From: Paracraurococcus sp042666655
GTDB lineage: Bacteria; Pseudomonadota; Alphaproteobacteria; Acetobacterales; Acetobacteraceae
Direction: 5' to 3'
DNA: 64,000 nt
NCBI RefSeq assembly: GCF_042666655.1
Contig: NZ_JBHTDE010000014.1
Location: 25,777 to 89,776, forward strand
Notes under the pieces: model-generated
The model's database searches: none
Seen by the model: the letters and a program-made list of their open reading frames with translations, nothing else
What the model was told of the DNA's origin: nothing
In this document: piece by piece, positions 27,363 to 40,601 of the stretch
Numbering within the stretch: position 1 is the first letter of the stretch
Layout of the letters: each line of letters starts with the position of its first letter
Program-made: the position numbers and the translations under genes

Positions 27363-28557
27363 ATGCGCATCGATTACCCGACGCTTTTATTGGCGGTATC
27401 CTGCACGGTTGCAGCACTTGGGCTGCTTTGCCTTTTGCTCGCTCAGGCGGAGACGGATCTGCGGCCGCTCCGGCTGAGCGGCTGCGGCAATCTTTGTTTT
27501 GAGGTCGGCATGCCGATGCTGTTGTTGCGCGGCAGTGCCCATGAAGTTGCCGGCATACTGTTCGGCAACAGCCTGCTTTTCATCGGCTGGACTCTGCTGG
27601 TCGCCGCGGTCCGCCGATGCGCTGGAATCGCGCACGCTGCAGGAAAATGCCGACCTGCGCGATGCGCTGGCGGAGGGCGGGTCCTGGCGGGAGCGCAAGA
27701 TGGTCCGCCCGGACGGCAGCCATATCTGGGTCGAGCGGCATGCCCGCATCGCCGAGCGCTTCCCGGATGGCAGCGCCGAACTGGTCGGCACCATCACCGA
27801 CATCACCCGGGAACGGACCCTCGTGGCCCAGGTCCAGGCCAGCGCCAAGCTGGCGACGCTCGGCGAGATGATCGCCGGCTTGGCTCATGGGCTGGGCCAG
27901 CCGGCGGCGACCATGTACCTGGCCGCCGGCAATGCCGCCCGCGGATTGCGCAACCGTGGCGAGGCGGCAATCCCGGACGCCCTGCGGCGGCTTGACCGCA
28001 TCGTCGCCCAGGGCGAGCGCATGGGCACCTTGATGGAGCACCTGAAGGCCTTCGCCCGGGCCGAGCCGCTCGCGCTCGGGCCGGTTTCGGTGCGGGGGGC
28101 GTTGGATGGTGCGCTGGTGCTGACCGGGGGCCGGACTGCGGCACGACGAGATGGAGTTCGAGCAGGCGATCGCCCCAGGCCTGCCGCCCGTGTTGAGCCA
28201 ATGGGTGCCGTTGGAACAGGTGTTGGCGAACCTGTTGCTGAATGCCCGCGACGCGATGCGCCGGCTGACCCCCCCGGCCAGCCCCGGCGCATTCGCCTGT
28301 CCGCCGCCTTGGCCGCCGAGGGGCGCGTCGCCATCGAGGTGGCGGATATCGGCGGCGGGCTGGACCCGGCGGTGCTGGCACGGCTGTTCGATCCCGTCTT
28401 CACCACCAAGCCGATGGGCGAGGGGCTGGGGCTCGGCCTGTCGGTCAGCCATGGGCTGGTCCATGGCATGGGCAGCAGCATTGCCGCCGCGAACGGTACG
28501 GATGGGGCGGTTTTCACCGTCACGCTCGCTTGCGCACCGGCCCTGGCGGCGGCCTGA
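27363..28557 (+). pseudogene. Membrane-anchored PAS/histidine kinase remnant with three frame changes
   Basis: The N-terminal part in frame one (from ATG 27363) encodes about four hydrophobic segments (LLLAVSCTVAALGLLCLLLA, GNSLLFIGWTLLVAAV). Near 27610 the reading shifts to frame two, giving a PAS-like end (WRERKMVRPDGSHIWVERHA) and the HisKA motif KLATLGEMIAGLAHGLGQP; the usual HExxQP glutamate is Gly here. At a G5 run (28126-28130) it moves to a third frame with the N-box EQVLANLLLNARDAM, and at a C7 run (28269-28275) it returns for the G-boxes DIGGGLDPAVLARLFDPVFTTK and GEGLGLGLSV. Two of the shifts are in homopolymers and could be sequencing errors; the first is not. It lies between prmC and the DUF4167 gene. 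Confidence 0.78.
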
Positions 28558-28797
28558 TCGGCACTGGCCGAAAAAACCGTTTGGCGGGGCGGCCCAGGGA
28601 GGCTAGCTTGACACAGGCCCTCGCGGGCGGACGGGCTTGGCCTGCCGCCGAGGCGCGTGGGTTCGTGCAGCGGACGGGCTGTGGGCACCACGCCGGCCGC
28701 AACGCTTTGGACGACATCGACCGCCAATGCCGTGCTCCTTCGGATCTCCGAGGGATGACCGGGGCGGCCCACCTGCGAGACGGCAGACGCAATACTG

Positions 28798-29283
28798 ATG
28801 AATATGAAACGCATGCGCGGCCGCAACCACCGACATGGTGGTGGCGGCGGGGGTGGCGGCGGCGGTGGGGGCGGTCCGCCGCAGTTCCGCCAGACCGGCC
28901 AGTCGCCGATGAATCGCAACCATGTCTTCGACTCGAGCGGTCCGGACATGCGGTTGCGTGGCACTGCTCAGCAGTTGTTCGAGAAATATCTCCAACTCGG
29001 CCGCGATGCGACCAGTTCGGGCGACCGGGTGATGGCCGAGGGCTATTTCCAGCACGCCGAGCATTATTTTCGCATCCTGAACGCCATGAGCCAGGCGCAG
29101 CAGCAGCGCGAGGGTGGCCAGCAGGCGCCGCAGCGCCGCTACAGCCAGGGCAACGAGCAAAGCGAGGGCGGCGAGGGCAATGGCGGCGAGCCCGGCGAGA
29201 TGAATGGCCAGGTCAACGGCCATGCGCTCGAGGGCGACGCCGACTATGACGGCCCGCAGCCGGAAACCCGCGAGCCGGTCTGA
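28798..29283 (+). CDS. DUF4167 domain-containing protein
   Basis: A 161-residue protein opening MNMKRMRGRNHR, then a run of 14 glycines broken by one His, and the DUF4167 core NHVFDSSGPDMRLRGTAQQLFEKYLQLGRDATSSGDRVMAEGYFQHAEHYFRILNAM (about 42-97). The rest is a polar, Gln/Gly/Glu-rich disordered tail. DUF4167 proteins are small alphaproteobacterial proteins with an RNA-binding-like composition; no role is established. The family usually lies between prmC and clpB, and that order holds here apart from inserted genes. A start six bases later (MKRMRGRN) is possible. Confidence 0.88.
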   Translation: MNMKRMRGRNHRHGGGGGGGGGGGGGPPQFRQTGQSPMNRNHVFDSSGPDMRLRGTAQQLFEKYLQLGRDATSSGDRVMAEGYFQHAEHYFRILNAMSQAQQQREGGQQAPQRRYSQGNEQSEGGEGNGGEPGEMNGQVNGHALEGDADYDGPQPETREPV

Positions 29284-29301
29284 CCGCTTGCGGACGCCGC
29301 G

Positions 29302-29330
29302 TTGACAGGACGTGGCGCCGGACGCAGGCT
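29302..29330 (+). promoter_or_regulatory. Promoter for the thiC leader
   Basis: TTGACA at 29302-29307, 17 bases, then CAGGCT at 29325-29330. The -35 is a perfect match to consensus and the -10 is weak. Transcription from here would begin about at 29337, right at the 5' edge of the TPP aptamer, which supports the assignment. Confidence 0.55.
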
Positions 29331-29337
29331 CGGTCTT

Positions 29338-29431
29338 GTTCCAAGGGGGGCCCTGCATGGGGCTGAGATACGGCAAGGGCGCCGTGACCCTTTGAACCTG
29401 ATCCGGGTCATGCCGGCGTAGGGAGAGGAAC
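29338..29431 (+). ncRNA. TPP riboswitch (THI element)
   Basis: The thiamine-pyrophosphate aptamer upstream of thiC. P1 pairs GTTCC (29338-29342) with GGAAC (29427-29431). The conserved pyrimidine-sensor sequence GGGGCTGAGA lies near 29360, and the sensor half ACCCTTTGAACCTGATC with GGGTCATGCCGGCGTAGGGA follows, all near-consensus for this class. It ends 78 bases before the thiC start. The ribosome site lies well downstream, so the control mechanism (sequestration of the site or termination) needs the expression platform to be folded. Confidence 0.95.
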
Positions 29432-29509
29432 GAACGGGCGCGACCCTCAAGGGGGGCGTCCGCCCCGCGCACCGATTGCCCCCGGATCTCCAATTTTGAG
29501 GAGGTCCAT

Positions 29510-31327
<1,818 letters not shown>

Positions 31328-31352
31328 CCTGAAGAAGAAATGGAAGGGGTGT

Positions 31353-31373
31353 GGGGGGATGCTTCCTCCCCCC
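31353..31373. terminator. Hairpin between convergent thiC and a small hypothetical gene
   Basis: GGGGGGA and TCCCCCC form a seven-base-pair stem around TGCTTCC in the 74-base gap between the stops of two convergent genes. It could end transcription from either side. There is no long T run. Confidence 0.5.
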
Positions 31374-31401
31374 TCCCCACGGCTTCCTTTCCTTGAGGCA
31401 A

Positions 31402-31638
31402 TCAATCGACCTCGGTCAGAATGCGGTGCGGATCGACCAACGATCCATCCTCCAAGGCGCTCAGGATCTTGTTCCCGGCGCTCCAAGCATCCTCGGCATG
31501 GGCGAAGGGCGCGTCGGAGGAGAAGACCACCACGTCGCTGCCATCCCGGCGCACGCTCCAGCTCCAGCGCCGGGGCGAGGTCGAACGGAGATCAACTTTC
31601 ACATAGCCGTAGAATTTGCAGCTGCGGTACTTCGACAT
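31402..31638 (-). CDS. Small hypothetical protein
   Basis: The 78-residue product starts MSKYRSCKFYGYVKVDLRST; GGGAG lies about ten bases upstream of the ATG at 31638. The middle is RRWSWSVRRDGSDVVVFSS, and the end is amphipathic (AEDAWSAGNKILSALEDGSLVDP). The pattern of alternating aromatic and charged residues suggests a small beta-rich fold with a C-terminal helix. I do not recognise the family. It converges on thiC and shares strand with the MOSC gene, 90 bases upstream of it. Confidence 0.6.
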   Translation of the reverse strand: MSKYRSCKFYGYVKVDLRSTSPRRWSWSVRRDGSDVVVFSSDAPFAHAEDAWSAGNKILSALEDGSLVDPHRILTEVD

Positions 31639-31728
31639 CCGGGTAGGCTCCCTTACCGGAGTATGAATGCCTGACCCGCGCAAAAGTAGAAAATCGAGAA
31701 ACCGTTAATAACCGGAACGTTAGTAGGA

Positions 31729-32499
31729 TCAGTGCAGCAGGTCGCCCTGGGTCGGCTCCAGCGCATCGCCGACCGCGATCCGGCCACCTTCCAGCACCTC
31801 GGCATAGACCCCCAGATCGGCATGGCCGAAATGCTCGCGCAGCCATTTCGGCGGGGCGGCGTCGCGTTCGGCGGTGTCAGGGTTCACCTCGGTCGCCGGG
31901 CAGCGGACGATGCGCTTGAAGACCCGCAGCCGGGCGCCCCCGAGCAGCACCTCTTGCCCCAGCAGGTCGAATTCGGCCCAAGGGGTGCTGCCCGAGACGT
32001 AGATGTTGGCGCGGAAACGCAGCGGGTCGAGCGTCACGCCGGCTCTCTGCTCCAACGCATGCAGGCTCGACAGGCCGATGATCGAGACGCACTTGGCGGC
32101 GACATCGGTGAAATTGTGTCCCGGCGCCTCGACGAAGCGCGGGGTGCCTCGCGCCTCCTCGCCGAGGAAGCCGGCCAGGAAGGCGCCGATCTCGACGCGG
32201 CCGGCCTCGGTCCGGGTACTGGCCAACAGAGGCGGCGCATCCGGTGGGCGGATTGCCAAAATGCCGGTCTGCGGGTCGAAGGCCGAATGCAGCAGGGCAA
32301 GCCGCGCATTGGCCATCAAGCAGCCGAAATGCCGCTTCTGCACCCAGGCCGGGGCGGCCGGGTCGAAGGCCGAATCGCCCTGGGCCAGGGCGAAGCGGCG
32401 GTCGTGCGGCAGGCATTCGCCGGGCGAGAGCAACACCTCCTCCAGCGCCTCGGCGGTCAGGCCCTTCACCGGGTAACGGTAGATGTGCTCGACGCGCAT
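31729..32499 (-). CDS. MOSC domain-containing protein
   Basis: A 256-residue protein with the MOSC N-terminal beta-barrel (MRVEHIYRYPVKGLTAEALE, LPHDRRFALAQG) and the C-terminal MOSC domain. That domain has RFRANIYV near 161-168 and the conserved molybdenum-sulfur cysteine Cys200 in RIVRCPATEVNPDT. The family includes mARC/YcbX-type molybdoenzymes and the cofactor-sulfurase C-terminus. Here, with no ferredoxin domain, reduction of N-hydroxylated compounds by a partner, or cofactor handling, is plausible but unproven. The start at 32499 fits homologues; the codons upstream are not family-like. It is divergent from clpB. Confidence 0.86.
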   Translation of the reverse strand: MRVEHIYRYPVKGLTAEALEEVLLSPGECLPHDRRFALAQGDSAFDPAAPAWVQKRHFGCLMANARLALLHSAFDPQTGILAIRPPDAPPLLASTRTEAGRVEIGAFLAGFLGEEARGTPRFVEAPGHNFTDVAAKCVSIIGLSSLHALEQRAGVTLDPLRFRANIYVSGSTPWAEFDLLGQEVLLGGARLRVFKRIVRCPATEVNPDTAERDAAPPKWLREHFGHADLGVYAEVLEGGRIAVGDALEPTQGDLLH

Positions 32500-32563
32500 C
32501 GGAACATTTTCCTTCCCCGAAGCCTTGACCCAACGCAAGGCGGATTACCACATCCTGGATGAA

Positions 32564-32588
32564 CTTGGTCCTGGCCGTCGCCTATGTA
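32564..32588 (+). promoter_or_regulatory. Possible heat-shock (sigma-32) promoter of clpB
   Basis: CTTGG at 32564-32568 and CCTATGTA at 32581-32588, 13 bases apart from the end of CTTG, resemble the RpoH pattern (CTTG, then C-rich -10 ending in ATnT). It lies 38 bases before the clpB ATG. The match is partial, so this is tentative. Confidence 0.35.
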
Positions 32589-32625
32589 GGGATGGCTGGC
32601 ACCAGTCGCCTCTCACTGAGGGACA

Positions 32626-35220
<2,595 letters not shown>

Positions 35221-35247
35221 GAAAGGGTGGGGAGAATGTAGTCCCCC

Positions 35248-35273
35248 GGTTGGACGCCTTTTGGCGTCCAACC
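35248..35273. terminator. Terminator hairpin after clpB
   Basis: GGTTGGACGCC, loop TTTT, GGCGTCCAACC: a perfect 11-base-pair stem 28 bases after the clpB stop. It is the strongest hairpin I see in the window and probably ends clpB transcription, although the T run that follows is weak. Confidence 0.75.
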
Positions 35274-35617
35274 TTCACCTCACTTCCTGCTTTCGTGGCA
35301 ACCTCAGCCGGTTTTTGTTCGATTGGAACGGCGGTTCTGCGGGGCTCCGTGACAGGACGGAATAAAGCTCAGTTCCTGAAAGGCTTCAGTGAGACGGCCT
35401 GCCGTGCAGCGCTGACCGTCCAGCTTCAGCTACCCTGTCTGCGGCGAAATCCGGCACAGCGAGTGCCCTTTCGCCAGTTGTGGCAGTGCACCGGCTGGCG
35501 GCGGCAGACCTCGCTGACCGCCACCAAGTCCCGACCATGCCGCTCGTCACCGCATCCAAGTGTGGAGAGACAATGACAGCGGCGCCGGGGTGTGACGCTG
35601 CGACTTCGTCCTAGGCC
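35274..35617. other. Intergenic gap between convergent clpB and glycosyltransferase gene
   Basis: About 340 bases with lower G+C than the flanks and no frame with a ribosome site or recognisable product. It marks the border between the housekeeping block and the accessory carbohydrate locus. I see no RNA gene in it. Confidence 0.5.
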
Positions 35618-36805
35618 TCATGGCGCCTGACGAGGCGACCCGTGCGACAAGCTGGGTTCCAGCTTTTGTTCGAGCAGCATTCGCATCGCCACCCAGGTCG
35701 CATCCCAGGAATTGCCGGCGAGGCGTGCATCGACGCGCTGCAGCCATTCGGCGCGCGGGCGCGCCATCAGTGCCTCGGCGTGGGCCACCATCGCCTCTGC
35801 GTCGGCAGCGATCTCGACCAGGCCGACATCGCCCCAATCCCGCACCACATCGACGACCGAGGTGGACACCAGGGGCAGTCCGGCCGCCAGGAATTCCGGG
35901 GTTTTGGTCGGGCTGATGAAGCGCGTGCTCTCGTTCAACGCGAAGGGCATGATGCCGATATCCCACCCCGCGAGGTAGCCGGGCAGTTCGGCATATCCCT
36001 TCGGGCCGAGCCAGTGCACGTTCGCGTGCTGGGGCATCGCGGCAGGATCGATCTTGACCACTGGACCAATCATCACGAACTGCCAATCCGGCCGCAGCCG
36101 CGCCAGCGCATCGACCAACCGGATGTCCATCCTTTCGTCGATCACGCCGAAGAAGCCGAGGCGCGGTCGCGCGATGCCAATCTGGTCGGCCGGATCCGCC
36201 TGCGCCACGCGGGCCTGCCCGAAATGGCCTACATCGATCGAAGAGGGGAAGCAGTGCAGGTCGGCATGACGGCCGCGCTTCGCCTCGTACAGGCTGCGGC
36301 CGCCGGCGAAGACCAGGTCGGCGCGCGACAGCAGCAGCGTCTCGAGATCGAGCATCCGAGCCGGTGCACCCCGAAATGCGGAGAGTTCATCCATGCAGTC
36401 GTAGACCGTCGCATCGGGCTGAAGGTGCGCGGCGAAGGTCAGCGCCATGGGCGTGTAGAACCAGGCAACGAGATGGCGCGACTGCGCCTGCCGCTCGGCC
36501 AGGGCTTGGTCCAGCAATTGCCGCTGCGCCGCGTCGGTCCGCTCGGCAGTCAGGCCACGCGGCACATGCGGCGTGGCCACAGTGATGCCTCCCGGTCGGG
36601 ATGAAAGTTCGATGCGGGGCGTGCCGCCCTCGGTCCAGACGACCTCTTCCCAGAACAGCACCTCGAACGAAGCAGCGGCCCGGGTCAGCAAATGCTGCGG
36701 CCGTTGGAAGACAAAATCCCAGCGGAGATGCGAGAAGACGACCAGCATCGGGCGTTGCGCCGCGGCATGGGACGGGCGGAGTTGCTCCGCGCGGGCATCA
36801 GGCAT
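35618..36805 (-). CDS. Glycosyltransferase, GT-B fold, family 1-like
   Basis: The 395-residue protein starts MPDARAEQLRPSHAAAQRPM with GAGGA about ten bases upstream. The core opens LVVFSHLRWDFVFQRPQHLL, a pattern common in glycosyltransferases found next to UDP-galactopyranose mutase. The C-terminal Rossmann half has RLGFFGVIDERMD near 225, NVHWLGPKGYAELPGYLAG near 262, and the nucleotide-sugar-binding region STRFISPTKTPEFLAAGLPLVST, where Glu of TPEFL is the likely donor-binding acid. It probably uses a UDP-sugar made by the nearby Glf, but donor and acceptor are unknown. It is the minus-strand edge of the carbohydrate locus. Confidence 0.85.
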   Translation of the reverse strand: MPDARAEQLRPSHAAAQRPMLVVFSHLRWDFVFQRPQHLLTRAAASFEVLFWEEVVWTEGGTPRIELSSRPGGITVATPHVPRGLTAERTDAAQRQLLDQALAERQAQSRHLVAWFYTPMALTFAAHLQPDATVYDCMDELSAFRGAPARMLDLETLLLSRADLVFAGGRSLYEAKRGRHADLHCFPSSIDVGHFGQARVAQADPADQIGIARPRLGFFGVIDERMDIRLVDALARLRPDWQFVMIGPVVKIDPAAMPQHANVHWLGPKGYAELPGYLAGWDIGIMPFALNESTRFISPTKTPEFLAAGLPLVSTSVVDVVRDWGDVGLVEIAADAEAMVAHAEALMARPRAEWLQRVDARLAGNSWDATWVAMRMLLEQKLEPSLSHGSPRQAP

Positions 36806-37722
36806 GGATCACTCGTCCTCGTTTGGTGGCATGCGCGGGAGCAGGGATCGGCATGGCCTTGTCAGCCTGGATGCGGAACCAGGGGGCGTCCGGGCCAGCC
36901 GACGGACCTGCCATTGCGGGGACAACGCCTATTGAGGATCGGGGTTTTGGCGAGGCTTTGGCCTAAGCCGTGGCCGCAGGGGCCCGGGCAGGCCGGCGCC
37001 ATCAGCACGCGATGCGGATCGCGACGTGCTGCCCGGCACGCATGTCAGTCAGGTATTCCTAGTGGAGTCCGGTCGCGATGACTACGTCCCGGGAGGCGCA
37101 GAATTCGTGTCGGAGGCGTTGGGCCGCATGCTGCGGCAGCGCGGCCAGATTGCCCTGCCGCCGTCCTGCCGCTTGCCCAGGGAAGACCAAGTCACACAAC
37201 AGGACATGCCTTGCGACGCCGAAGGCAGTGAGGTCGCGTTGTCGCACGGATTTTGGGTCGTGGCGCCCGCGACCCGATGCTCCACGGAACGCCGCACGAG
37301 CTACCGAAACGCGATCTCAAGATATATTCAATTTCAGTTACAACCTGAACCGTGCCGCCTCAGCCTGCTTGAGGAAGCAGCAGCCAGGGCAGTTTCGCCG
37401 CCGGCCGCGGATGCAGGCGGAATCATGGCCGAAGTCGACAACAGTCCTGCCGCCGCTCACCCCGACTCGATCGTGCCGGTGGTCAGGACCGATGATCGTC
37501 CGGTGCTGCTGCGCCGCGGTATCGCGGCCATCGCCAATGCGAACGGCTCGGCGACGCATGTCATGCAGGCCGGTCTCCCCGGCGTCGATGTCCCACGCCA
37601 GGACATCCCGCAGGTACCGGGAACGCCAGCCGCACGCGTCGCGCTATACGCGCCGATTCGATGACCCCGCAATCGCCGTCGCGGCGCGCCTCGTCCATCG
37701 GATGCCAGCAGGGCCACACCGT
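36806..37722. other. Long divergent intergenic region in the carbohydrate locus
   Basis: This 917-base spacer lies between the glycosyltransferase (leftward) and a glycosidase (rightward). Its open frames on either strand have atypical codon use and no family-like stretch; the longest, 37026-37664, gave nothing recognisable. An AT-rich patch near 37315-37340 (AAGATATATTCAATTT) is the most promoter-like part. Decayed coding sequence is possible. Confidence 0.5.
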
Positions 37723-38838
37723 ATGAGCTTCCGCCCCAGTCTGTTCCGTAGCTTCTTCCTCGGTGGCTTCGAGTGCTCGTCGCACCGGCGCTTCGACGGT
37801 CGTCGGCTCGACCTGATCGCCGGCACCGTGCACGACCTGCTTGCGGCGGAGGATTATGGACAGCTGCGCGAACATGGGATCGCCACGGCGCGCGACGGGC
37901 TGCGCTGGCACATGGTTGAGCGCGTGCCCGGGGAGTTCGATTGGCGCCCGGTCCTGCCGATGCTGCGCGCGGCGGAAGCGGCGGGCGTGCAGGTGGTCTG
38001 GGATCTCTGCCACTATGGCTGGCCCGACGGGCTGGACATCTGGTCGGCCGGCTTCGTCGACCGCTTCGCGCGCTATGCCGCGGCCTTCGCCAGGCTGCAC
38101 CTGGAGGAGACCGGCCGCGGCCCCTTCGTCTGCCCGGTGAACGAGATTTCCTGGTTCGCCTGGTCCGGCGGCGACACCGGACGCATCAACCCCAATGCGC
38201 GCGGCCGCGGCGATGAACTCAAGCGCCAATTGGTGCGGGCCGCCATCGCCGGCACCCATGCGGTGCGCGAGGCCGCGCCGAGCGCGCGCATCGCCGCGGT
38301 CGATCCCATCATCCGTGTTGCGCCGCAATCGAGCCGCAGCGCGGCGCGGGTCGAAGGCTACAACGAGGCGGTCTTCGCCAGCTGGGACATGCTGGCCGGC
38401 CGACTCGCGCCGGAACTCGGCGGCTCGCCCGACATGCTCGACGTGGTCGGCGTGAACTACTACTGGAACAACCAGTGGGTGGACCATGGCGAGCCGCTCT
38501 CACCCTTCGACCCGCGCTACCGGCCGCTGCACGCACTGCTCACCGAGGTGCAGGCCCGCTACGGCCGGCCGTTGTTCCTGGCCGAAACCAGCATCGAAGG
38601 CGCGCCGCGGGCCAGCTGGCTACGCTATGTCTGCGACGAGGTCCGCATGGCCATGCAGCAGGGCACGCCGGTGGAGGGCATCTGCCTCTACCCGGTGATC
38701 AGCCATCAGGGCTGGGAGAACGACCGGCACTGCCCGAACGGGTTGTTCGACATGAAGCCGGTGAATGGCCGGCGCCAGGTCCACCTGCCGCTCGCGGCCG
38801 AATTGCGGGCGCAGCAACGCATCTTCGGCGGCGGCTGA
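37723..38838 (+). CDS. Clan-A-like glycoside hydrolase family protein
   Basis: A 371-residue (beta/alpha)8 glycosidase-type protein. It opens FFLGGFECSSHRRFDGRRLD, then YGQLREHGIATARDGLRWHMVE, and VVWDLCHYGWPDGLDIW. The candidate acid/base is Glu141 in CPVNEISWF, and the nucleophile is Glu288 in LFLAETSIEG, placed after strands 4 and 7 as in clan GH-A. There is no signal peptide, so it acts in the cytoplasm. Without export it is less likely to degrade external polysaccharide and more likely to act on a nucleotide- or lipid-linked intermediate; that is inference. The start at 37723 has CAGGG about nine bases upstream. It converges on glf. Confidence 0.8.
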   Translation: MSFRPSLFRSFFLGGFECSSHRRFDGRRLDLIAGTVHDLLAAEDYGQLREHGIATARDGLRWHMVERVPGEFDWRPVLPMLRAAEAAGVQVVWDLCHYGWPDGLDIWSAGFVDRFARYAAAFARLHLEETGRGPFVCPVNEISWFAWSGGDTGRINPNARGRGDELKRQLVRAAIAGTHAVREAAPSARIAAVDPIIRVAPQSSRSAARVEGYNEAVFASWDMLAGRLAPELGGSPDMLDVVGVNYYWNNQWVDHGEPLSPFDPRYRPLHALLTEVQARYGRPLFLAETSIEGAPRASWLRYVCDEVRMAMQQGTPVEGICLYPVISHQGWENDRHCPNGLFDMKPVNGRRQVHLPLAAELRAQQRIFGGG

Positions 38839-38848
38839 CCGCGCTCCA

Positions 38849-38885
38849 CCGATGCCGCCGGCCGCACCGGGCCGGGCAGCATCGG
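38849..38885. terminator. Two-tier hairpin between convergent glycosidase and glf genes
   Basis: CCGATGC (38849-38855) pairs with GCATCGG (38879-38885), and an inner CGGCC/GGCCG pairing extends the structure. It lies between two stops only 55 bases apart, so it may be a bidirectional terminator. Confidence 0.5.
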
Positions 38886-38893
38886 CGCAGGGC

Positions 38894-40066
38894 TCAGCCG
38901 GCGATCGCAGGCACGCCGGTAGCCTCGGCAGCGTCGTTCGCGGCCCGCGGCGGCACCGTTGCGTCGATGCGCGCGAAGGTGGCGAGCGCCTGCCCGACGA
39001 TCTGGTCCATGTTGTAGTAGCGATAGGTCGCCAGCCGGCCGACGAACCAGACATCCGTCTGCGCATCCGCCAGCGCCTCGTACCGCTTGTACAGTGCCTG
39101 GTTCTGCGGGCGGGGGATCGGATAGTAGGGGTCGCCCTCGGCGCTCGGGTATTCCAGGGTGATGCTGGTCTTCGGATGGTCCTGGCCGGTCAGGTGCTTG
39201 TACTCGCTGATGCGGGTATAGGGCACGTCCTCGGCAGGATAGTTCACCGTACCGACCGGCTGGTACTGTGCCTGATTCAGGGTGCGGTGCTCGAAGCGAA
39301 GCGACCGGTAGGGCAGCCGGCCGAAGCGGAAGTCGAAATACTCGTCCACTGGGCCGCTCCAGATCACCCGCCGGTGCGGGATGCTGTCGCGCACCGCGGC
39401 ATAGTCGACGCCGGTTTGCACCGTGATGTTGGGATGCGCCAGCATCTGCCGGAACATCTCGGTGTAGCCGGCCTGCGGCATGGCCTGGAAGGTGTCGGTG
39501 AAGTAGCGGTCGTCGCAGTTGGTCCGGGTCGGCACCCGCGCCGTGACCGACTTGTCGAGCTCCGACGGGTCGCATGCCCATTGCTTGCGGGTGTAGCCGC
39601 GGAAGAACAATTCGTAGAGTTCGCGCCCGACCTTGGAGACGACGACATCCTCGCTGGTGCGGATCTCAGGGACCGCCTCGGCGCGGGAGGCCATCCAGGC
39701 CTCGACCTCGCTCTCCGACAGGTCAAGCCCGTAGAGCCGGTTGACGGTGTCGAGGTTGATCGGCATCGGCACCTGCACGGCCGTGCCGCAGCCGGGGCGC
39801 CGCACGTCGGCCAGCACCCGGTGCTCGTAGGGCCGCCATGCCGTGAAGCGCGACAGGTAGTCGAAGACCTGCTTCGAATTGGTGTGGAAGATATGCGGCC
39901 CGTAGCGGTGGATCAGCACGCCGGCGGCATCGAGATGGTCATAGGCATTGCCGCCGATATGGGGGCGCCGGTCGATGACCAGGACGCGGTCGCCGCGCAC
40001 CCGCGCCAGGCGCTCGGCCAGCACGCTCCCGGCGAAGCCGGCTCCGACGATCAGCCAGTCATACAT
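38894..40066 (-). CDS. glf: UDP-galactopyranose mutase
   Basis: Glf interconverts UDP-galactopyranose and UDP-galactofuranose using reduced FAD. The start at 40066 has GGAG about nine bases upstream and gives 390 residues. The N-terminal dinucleotide fold is MYDWLIVGAGFAGSVLAERL with RVLVIDRRPHIGGNAYD. The family block GPHIFHTNSKQVFDYLSRF near residue 64 and the C-terminal GRLATYRYYNMDQIVGQAL (FAD-contact region) are both clear. Its presence implies that galactofuranose is made for a surface glycan. It is flanked by glycosidase-like genes on both sides, which is unusual. Confidence 0.96.
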   Translation of the reverse strand: MYDWLIVGAGFAGSVLAERLARVRGDRVLVIDRRPHIGGNAYDHLDAAGVLIHRYGPHIFHTNSKQVFDYLSRFTAWRPYEHRVLADVRRPGCGTAVQVPMPINLDTVNRLYGLDLSESEVEAWMASRAEAVPEIRTSEDVVVSKVGRELYELFFRGYTRKQWACDPSELDKSVTARVPTRTNCDDRYFTDTFQAMPQAGYTEMFRQMLAHPNITVQTGVDYAAVRDSIPHRRVIWSGPVDEYFDFRFGRLPYRSLRFEHRTLNQAQYQPVGTVNYPAEDVPYTRISEYKHLTGQDHPKTSITLEYPSAEGDPYYPIPRPQNQALYKRYEALADAQTDVWFVGRLATYRYYNMDQIVGQALATFARIDATVPPRAANDAAEATGVPAIAG

Positions 40067-40601
40067 GGTGGGAAACTCCGGTGCAGGCCGTCCCGGCCTC
40101 GGCACCCGCCCGTTGCTTCGGATGGTCCTGGAAGCCGGTCCCGATAGCGGTAAGACGCCGCATCGCCCGGTGGGGCCGCCGAATAAGCAATGATATTGGC
40201 GGCGGGAACAATAAAAAGCTGGGCGAGATGCGACGTGATACGCGACCGTACATCGTACTGGTTTCCATTGCGGCGAAGAGGGCACAATCCGCGTCGGCAT
40301 TCCCGCTCACAGGACTGGGCGGATTCATGGATTGTGGATATCGGAGCTTTGTGACGTCACGCCAACGCTGATGTCAGGTGGTCCGTTGCTCGTGGCTCTG
40401 TCACGATACGGCAAGGGGTTATTGTTCCCGGAGGCCGAGACGGAAGCACCGCCCGGCTGGCCGGGATGCGGGACTCGAAGCACGATCCCAGGGCTGCTGA
40501 TCGCGTTTGTGTGATCAACCTATAATGTATACTGTCTCGTCTCGAATCACCCTGAAGGACGCTTTCATGGAGATGGTGGTGCAGACGCCGGGTGGGGCCG
40601 C
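40067..40601. other. Divergent promoter region between glf and a GH1-like gene
   Basis: A 535-base spacer, A+T richer than its flanks, that must hold promoters for both glf (leftward) and the GH1-like gene (rightward). A perfect -10 box TATAAT lies at 40521-40526, about 75 bases before the rightward ATG; no clear -35 partner is visible. No gene or RNA is recognised. Confidence 0.5.

Noticed and set aside
37026..37664. A 212-codon ORF in the glycosyltransferase-glycosidase gap
   Set aside because: Atypical codon use, competing frames on both strands and nothing recognisable in the product; could at most be decayed coding sequence.
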